Positions 59,220-64,000 of a stretch of DNA of 64,000 nucleotides are shown here, one piece after another. Origin of the DNA: Punica granatum. Lineage: Eukaryota; Streptophyta; Magnoliopsida; Myrtales; Lythraceae. The first letter of the stretch is position 1; each line of letters starts with the position of its first letter. A program made the translations under genes and the position numbers. The stretch lies in assembly GCF_007655135.1 (NCBI RefSeq), contig NW_022204354.1, forward strand, positions 1 through 64,000, in the 5' to 3' direction. The notes below the pieces were generated by a model, which saw only the letters and a list, made by a program, of their open reading frames with translations, was not told the origin of the DNA and made no database searches.

Positions 59220-59815
59220 ACAGTATTTGCATGGCAAGATAATATGACATGAATACGACACGGAGTTAAGCGGATTGGATTAAGGCTAAATATGTTTCGT
59301 GTCTAAACATGTCAAATCCATTTAGACAAGATAAATAATCGTGTTTAAACAAGTTCAACTCTTATAACCCATTTAGATACGATTAGATCAGTTTATATTA
59401 CGTGTTATCGTGTTAATGAATTTATTTCACATATTGTATCAATTTATAGATGAAAGTAATCACCTAAATTTGTTTATATAAATTACCCGTTTATGGTGTT
59501 TTTATCATGTCAATTATGTAGTAATGTGTAATTAAAGTTAATAGTGTCATATCATATACGTATAATATCTGTTTAAAAGTAATAATGTCATATCTTGTAC
59601 ATAAGTATACATATACATTTAAACACGCTTAGTTAAACGGGTTAGATGTGTCGTGTCTGTATCAATCTGTAATTAAACGTGTCGTGTTCGTATTTGAAAA
59701 TCTTAACATTTTATTAAACGTGTTCATGTTCGGGTTTAGAGTTTTCTAACACGAATTCATTTAGACACAACCAGTTTAAACACGACACGACACACATTGC
59801 TACCCCCACGAGGAT
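59220..59815. mobile_element. Possible degenerate hAT-like MITE, copy 2
   Basis: Copy of 22610-23205, with one substitution noticed near 59247. Confidence 0.3.
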
Positions 59816-59932
59816 CTACAGTGGAATCAATTAAAAATTGAATGTACGGTACATGTGAAATCTGGATCTTTTGATTGATTGAGAAAAATCTATACAATTG
59901 AAATATTTTAATGAAAAATAAGGACAACCTTT

Positions 59933-60446
59933 CAGTGTTATCAGAACCGGACCGAACATCGAACCGGATAGGGTATGGATTCATGGGTTTATGGATTCAA
60001 TCGGAGGTTCGATGGGTCGGACCGTAGATTTAATTAATCATAATATTTTATTATTTAAAGTAGTATTAATGATAATTAAATGCATAATATCTATCTAAAT
60101 TCATTAACAATGCATAATATCTAGGGAACAAAAGTAATTGAGGAAGAAATAAAGCATCAAGCAATTGTTGCCTAGTTGGTTAGTGGGTGTGCACGTAGAG
60201 GGAGAGGTTGAAGGTTCAAAACCTTCCATCATCAATCATTTTTGTTACATATTTGTTCAACCATTGAACCCATGGACCGACCAGTGTAATGGATTTTTAG
60301 ATTCAAATAGGCCAGTTCTGTGGGTTCAACGGTTCAATTGTGCATATCCTCAATTGTGCATATCGTGTGGAATCGGACTGGTCATGATGCTGGGTCTCGG
60401 CCCGACCGGTCGAAACGGCCGCTCCGGTTTGGTTCTGATAACAATG
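59933..60446. mobile_element. 514-bp non-autonomous TIR transposon, copy 2
   Basis: Copy of 23323-23836, with the same ends and the same imperfect 8-bp flanking repeat. Confidence 0.72.
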
Positions 60447-61261
60447 CAACCTTCTCTTCTAAACAAAAGTCGCTGGAGAAAAAAATAATAATAATAAGAC
60501 TCTTATATTCATCCTATATTCATACCTATTAAGAAAAGTCAATTCTAAACCATTTCTAAGTCCGTTAAAATTTAAAGAAAAATTCTCAAACCCTTCACAC
60601 TAATTTAACGGAAATCCACTAGGGCCCCATTTCGCCAATTAATAAGTTTGTGAAAAAAAAATTCTGATTCAGAGAAATTGGTCTAATATAACAAATAGTA
60701 TTCAAATACAAAATATAAATTCCAGGCAAATAATTGTACGAAAGAAAACAAACCACAATACTTATCAGTTCATAATATATTCAAAAATAATAAACAACAA
60801 CACTTTCAAGTTCATAACACTAAATAAGTATTACAAATACTAGAAATTAGAACTAAAATAAAGAGAAACAAAAGAAAATAACATTGGTTATTTTGTAAAT
60901 ATGAGTAATATAGAGGATAATTTAGTAAATTTACGCTTAACGGGCTAAGGACGGGTTTCATGATAAAATCCTAGACCCTTCCCAACTCTATAGGGTTTTA
61001 ACCTCAAATCCATAAACACTTTCCATAACCTATGGATAAAACCCATTAATCACCTATTAGGATTTGACATGATAAAATACTCATTTATGTAAATCCGTTG
61101 CCATCGTGCGTTTTCTTCCTCCTCCACTAGTGACGAGTTCTTGCGCCCACAAAAATTCTTCACGTTCACTATGCGAGCTGCTCCCATTTCTTCATAAATG
61201 ACAAGGGCTTCTATTCCCTTTTTTTTATCCTTCTTTCCACACATCCATCTATCAAACTGAA
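60447..61261. other. AT-rich intergenic DNA, copy 2
   Basis: Copy of 23845-24659 with several one-base deletions; no gene recognised. Confidence 0.35.
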
Positions 61262-61705
61262 AAAAAAATGTAAATTACTAAAACTTCGAGTAAATTTACT
61301 AAAAGGGTAAGTAAATTATTCGATGTGTAATTAATTTACTTAATACCGAAGTAGTAAAAGCACTTGAAGCAAATTGCTCGAAATGTATGTAATTTACTAG
61401 ATTTGTAAGGAGTTTACTCAAAATATTAGTAAATTACACAATGATTAAGTAATTTACTCAAACAATTTGTAACTTACTTGAAACTTATACAAGGTCATAG
61501 TAATATACAGGATATGCAAGCAATTTACATACCTCGTGAGTAAAATACCATATAAACAAGTAATTTACTAGATAGTGACAAGTAAATTACATACCTCGTA
61601 AGGTAATTACCACATAGATAAGTAATTACTAGATGCTGACAAGTAAATTACTATATAGGTATGTAGTTTTACGAGATAGGTAAGTAATTTTTACTAACCT
61701 CAAAA
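61262..61705. repeat. GTAAATTAC-rich repeat tract, copy 2
   Basis: Copy of 24660-25105. Its right end is duplicated again at 61887-61990. Confidence 0.65.
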
Positions 61706-62169
61706 GTAAATGGATTTTTCTAACCTATGCCTTTAGGGCATAAGATTTTTTTTTCTTTTTTTTTGCTAACCCGGGTGTTCAGGCTTCGCCCGACTAATTC
61801 CCGGGCTCCGTGAACCCCCGGTGACGTACAGAGCAAGTAATTATGCCAAAGGCGCTCCGGCGGCCCCAAGGGGATTCGAACTCGGGTAATTACCACATAG
61901 ATAAGTAAATTACTAGATGCTGACAAGTAAATTACTATATAGGTTATGTAGTTTTACGAGATGGTAAGTAATTTTTACTAACCTCAAAGTAAATGGATTT
62001 TTCTAACCTATGCCTTTAGGGCATAAATTTTTTTTTCTTTTTTTTTGCTAACCCGGGGTGTTCAGGCTTCGCCCGACTAATTCCCGGGGCTCCGTGAACC
62101 CCCGGTGACGTACAGAGCAAGTAATTATGCCAAAAGCGCTCCGGCGGCCCCAAGGGGATTCGAACTCGG
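61604..62169 (+). repeat. 283-bp secondary tandem duplication present only in copy 2
   Basis: The stretch from TAATTACCACATAG at 61604 to ACTCGGG at 61886 is repeated from 61887. The unit spans the end of the GTAAATTAC tract and most of the SINE. The first unit truncates the SINE before its 5' head; the second continues into the complete SINE. Copy 1 has a single version (about 24999-25281). The units differ by several one-base indels. Confidence 0.9.
61730..61886 (-). repeat. SINE, truncated by the secondary duplication
   Basis: It carries the left target-site repeat (61730-61745), the tail and the body of the SINE, but stops at the B-box region where the second unit begins. Confidence 0.8.
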
Positions 62170-62239
62170 GTCTCGATACAAATTTGGGTACACATTAACC
62201 ACTAGGTCGAACCCCTTGGGATTCCTTTAGGGCATAAGA
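62013..62239 (-). repeat. SINE, complete second version in copy 2
   Basis: Full-length equivalent of 25125-25352. The right target-site repeat is at 62224-62239; the left one has lost its final GA. Confidence 0.85.
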
Positions 62240-63379
62240 TAAGTAACTATGAGTTGCAATGCGTACTTCTATCTGTTATTCATGATCATACACCTGTATT
62301 TTGATCCTACCCTTCATATTTATTCTTGGAAACAAACCTATTAACTAATATAATTACAATAAATCTAATTACATGATATAATTATATGGAAGACTTTTAT
62401 AGAAAAAAAAAATCTATAATCTGAATTTCGAATCCTAGGGATTTTTAGATTTAGATTTTAGGGCTTTTAGGGTATCTTTTTCTTTCAGAGTTAGTATTCT
62501 AGAGTTTAGGCATTTAGGATTTAGGGTTTCGGGGTTTTACAGTTGAAGTGTTTAGATTATACGATTAGGATTCTAGGATTATTTTTTCAATAATTGAATT
62601 TTGACTTTTCGCAACTAATACGGTGACTACGAATTACATTTGGCTGGAGAGAATAAGTGTTTCCAAGTTTAATTAAAGGGATATATTTGGTTTCATCATT
62701 AATTATAGATTCTAATATATATATATTATATGGCAATCAATAATTGCTTATCCTATGCCTTTAGGGCATAGGTAGAAGACCCCAAGTAAATCATATCAAG
62801 TGGTATAAAATATTCAAAAAAAACCTTTTTAAAAAAAATTTAAAAAAAAAAACCTGCCAGGGATCTGCTATTATAGCTGAAAGGATGATTATGTGTCATT
62901 AAAAGTGATGGCAACAGGCATCCATTTGTAATCGCACCTTAAAATCCCATAATGAGACCAAAGGGTGAGTGGGGCTCTTTTTCCCTCTTGCCAATTCTTT
63001 TGTTTTCTCTAAAAATAAATTTCAAATATTTCTTTTTTTTAATTTTCACAGTTTTTTAGTTCCTCTTTTTCTCTAGTCTCTTTTAAAACTCTATCCGAAC
63101 AAGATAATAACTAATTTGATAAATCCATCGAGCCAAATAATCTGGTCATTCTGGTCGAGTCGGCCCTTTTCTAGAAAAATACGCTTCTCCCCAATTTTTA
63201 AAAACATCAGAAATTTTGTATAAAAAATGCTACATATAAAAATTACATTAGGATAATGCAATGTGTTTTTCTTAAATTTTACGTTTCGAGTGGTAAGCAT
63301 TTTTTCACTCCCCAGTGTTTTTTTTTTCGAATTTTCACATTTTCTAAACTCTTTGATCCCAAATTTGGAGTATCCTACT
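62240..63379. other. AT-rich intergenic DNA, copy 2
   Basis: Copy of 25353-26517. It has a 17-base deletion near 62690 and many one-base deletions between 62340 and 62860. No gene. Confidence 0.4.
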
Positions 63380-63963
63380 TGTTAGCACCCTGTTTTGGTT
63401 TACCGACGCTCGGGAACCATCAAGGAGGACCCGATCACATCTCCCATTTATAGAGAAGTCGCTTCTAACTATCCCTTGATACATTCACTGCTTTTGAACT
63501 CGGGGAACTTATTTAAACCTAATTTTACATTTTCAGAAAAATACTCTATTGGACTTTTTGGTCTTTATGTGCGTCAAGTTCGATTTTTAAAATATGGGAC
63601 CAAACTGGAGGCCAAAAAAATATTTTTCTGCATATTATTGATTCATGAATCTTTCTGAATGCAATGGTGATCCCAAATTATTTTTCAGGTGTCCGGTTGA
63701 AAAGACGAGAATTTCAGGCCTTACGTGCGTCAATAATCGAAAATTATTTTTCGGATATCCGTTTAAAAAGTCGAGAAATTCAAGAATAATCGAGCAATTA
63801 CGATCGACATGCGTCAGAGGTTCGATATTGATTTTTACTGAGATTTGATCTCCGTCGATATAAATTGAAATTCTCATGAAGCCCATTATTTCTTGAATTT
63901 CTCAATTTCGAAGTTTTTATTATGAAAATGTCAACGGATTTTGAGATCGCGCGTACAAGTACA

Positions 63964-63999
<36 letters not shown>

Positions 64000-64000
64000 T
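63380..64000 (+). mobile_element. Tat/Ogre-type LTR 5' part, cut by window end
   Basis: It starts TGTTAGCACCC like 26518 and runs into the (ACAT)n-(AT)n microsatellite at the window edge. Confidence 0.55.

Larger units (their letters stand above)
36620..64000 (+). repeat. Tandem segmental duplication, copy 2 (cut by window end)
   Basis: Second copy of bases 1-27138, running to the window end inside the same AT microsatellite. It follows directly on an LTR (35578-39670) that is shared between the non-autonomous element to its left and the copy-2 unit to its right. This suggests, without proving, that recombination between LTRs created the duplication. The copy is about 240 bp longer than copy 1, mainly from a local duplication at 61604-62169. 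Confidence 0.97.

Overview
The window is nuclear plant DNA, most likely from a flowering dicot. Evidence: intron-split NAC transcription-factor genes, Athila and Tat/Ogre-type Ty3-gypsy LTR retrotransposons, SINEs and MITEs, and a decayed piece of plastid 16S rDNA. The species cannot be named from the sequence. Codon use and operon logic do not apply; almost everything outside the NAC genes is transposon-derived or anonymous intergenic DNA.

The dominant feature is a direct tandem duplication with a period of about 36.6 kb. Bases 1 to about 27138 recur at 36620-64000 in the same order and orientation, with an offset of 36606-36624 that rises to 36862 after a small secondary duplication near 61.9 kb. 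The copies are almost identical except for single-base length differences and one tract of substitutions over the second NAC gene. Both copies run off the window, so neither outer breakpoint is visible.

Layout of copy 1: 1-3046 is a 5'-truncated Tat/Ogre-type LTR followed by its primer-binding leader. 3180-6340 holds older LTR fragments on the minus strand. 6340-7560 is anonymous. 7563-12266 is the 3' half of an Athila-like element (RNase H, integrase with a lost catalytic residue, polypurine tract, 3' LTR). 12865-13066 is the plastid 16S fragment. 13.3-21.2 kb is a NAC cluster on the minus strand: NAC-A (C-terminal exon killed by a stop codon), a NAC relic, and NAC-B (intact, 279 codons). 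21-26.5 kb is AT-rich DNA with SINEs, a 514-bp TIR transposon and a GTAAATTAC-rich tract. 26518 onward is LTR material again.

Between the copies (27.1-36.6 kb) lie two LTR fragments in opposite orientation and a large non-autonomous LTR element. Its LTRs are about 4 kb (30237-34231 and 35578-39670). They flank only 1.35 kb of non-coding DNA, half of which is a 17-unit, 40-bp tandem array. The right LTR of this element is also the left LTR of copy 2, which suggests that unequal crossing-over between LTRs made the 36.6-kb duplication. A collapsed or false duplication in a long-read assembly is the main alternative.

The genes likely to be functional are NAC-B copies 1 and 2, and possibly the truncated NAC-A copies. 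Both paralogs share an upstream module of TATA box plus two W-box cores. The copies of NAC-B differ by eight amino acids, including the lysine of the conserved YWK motif, whereas the NAC-A copies are identical at the protein level.
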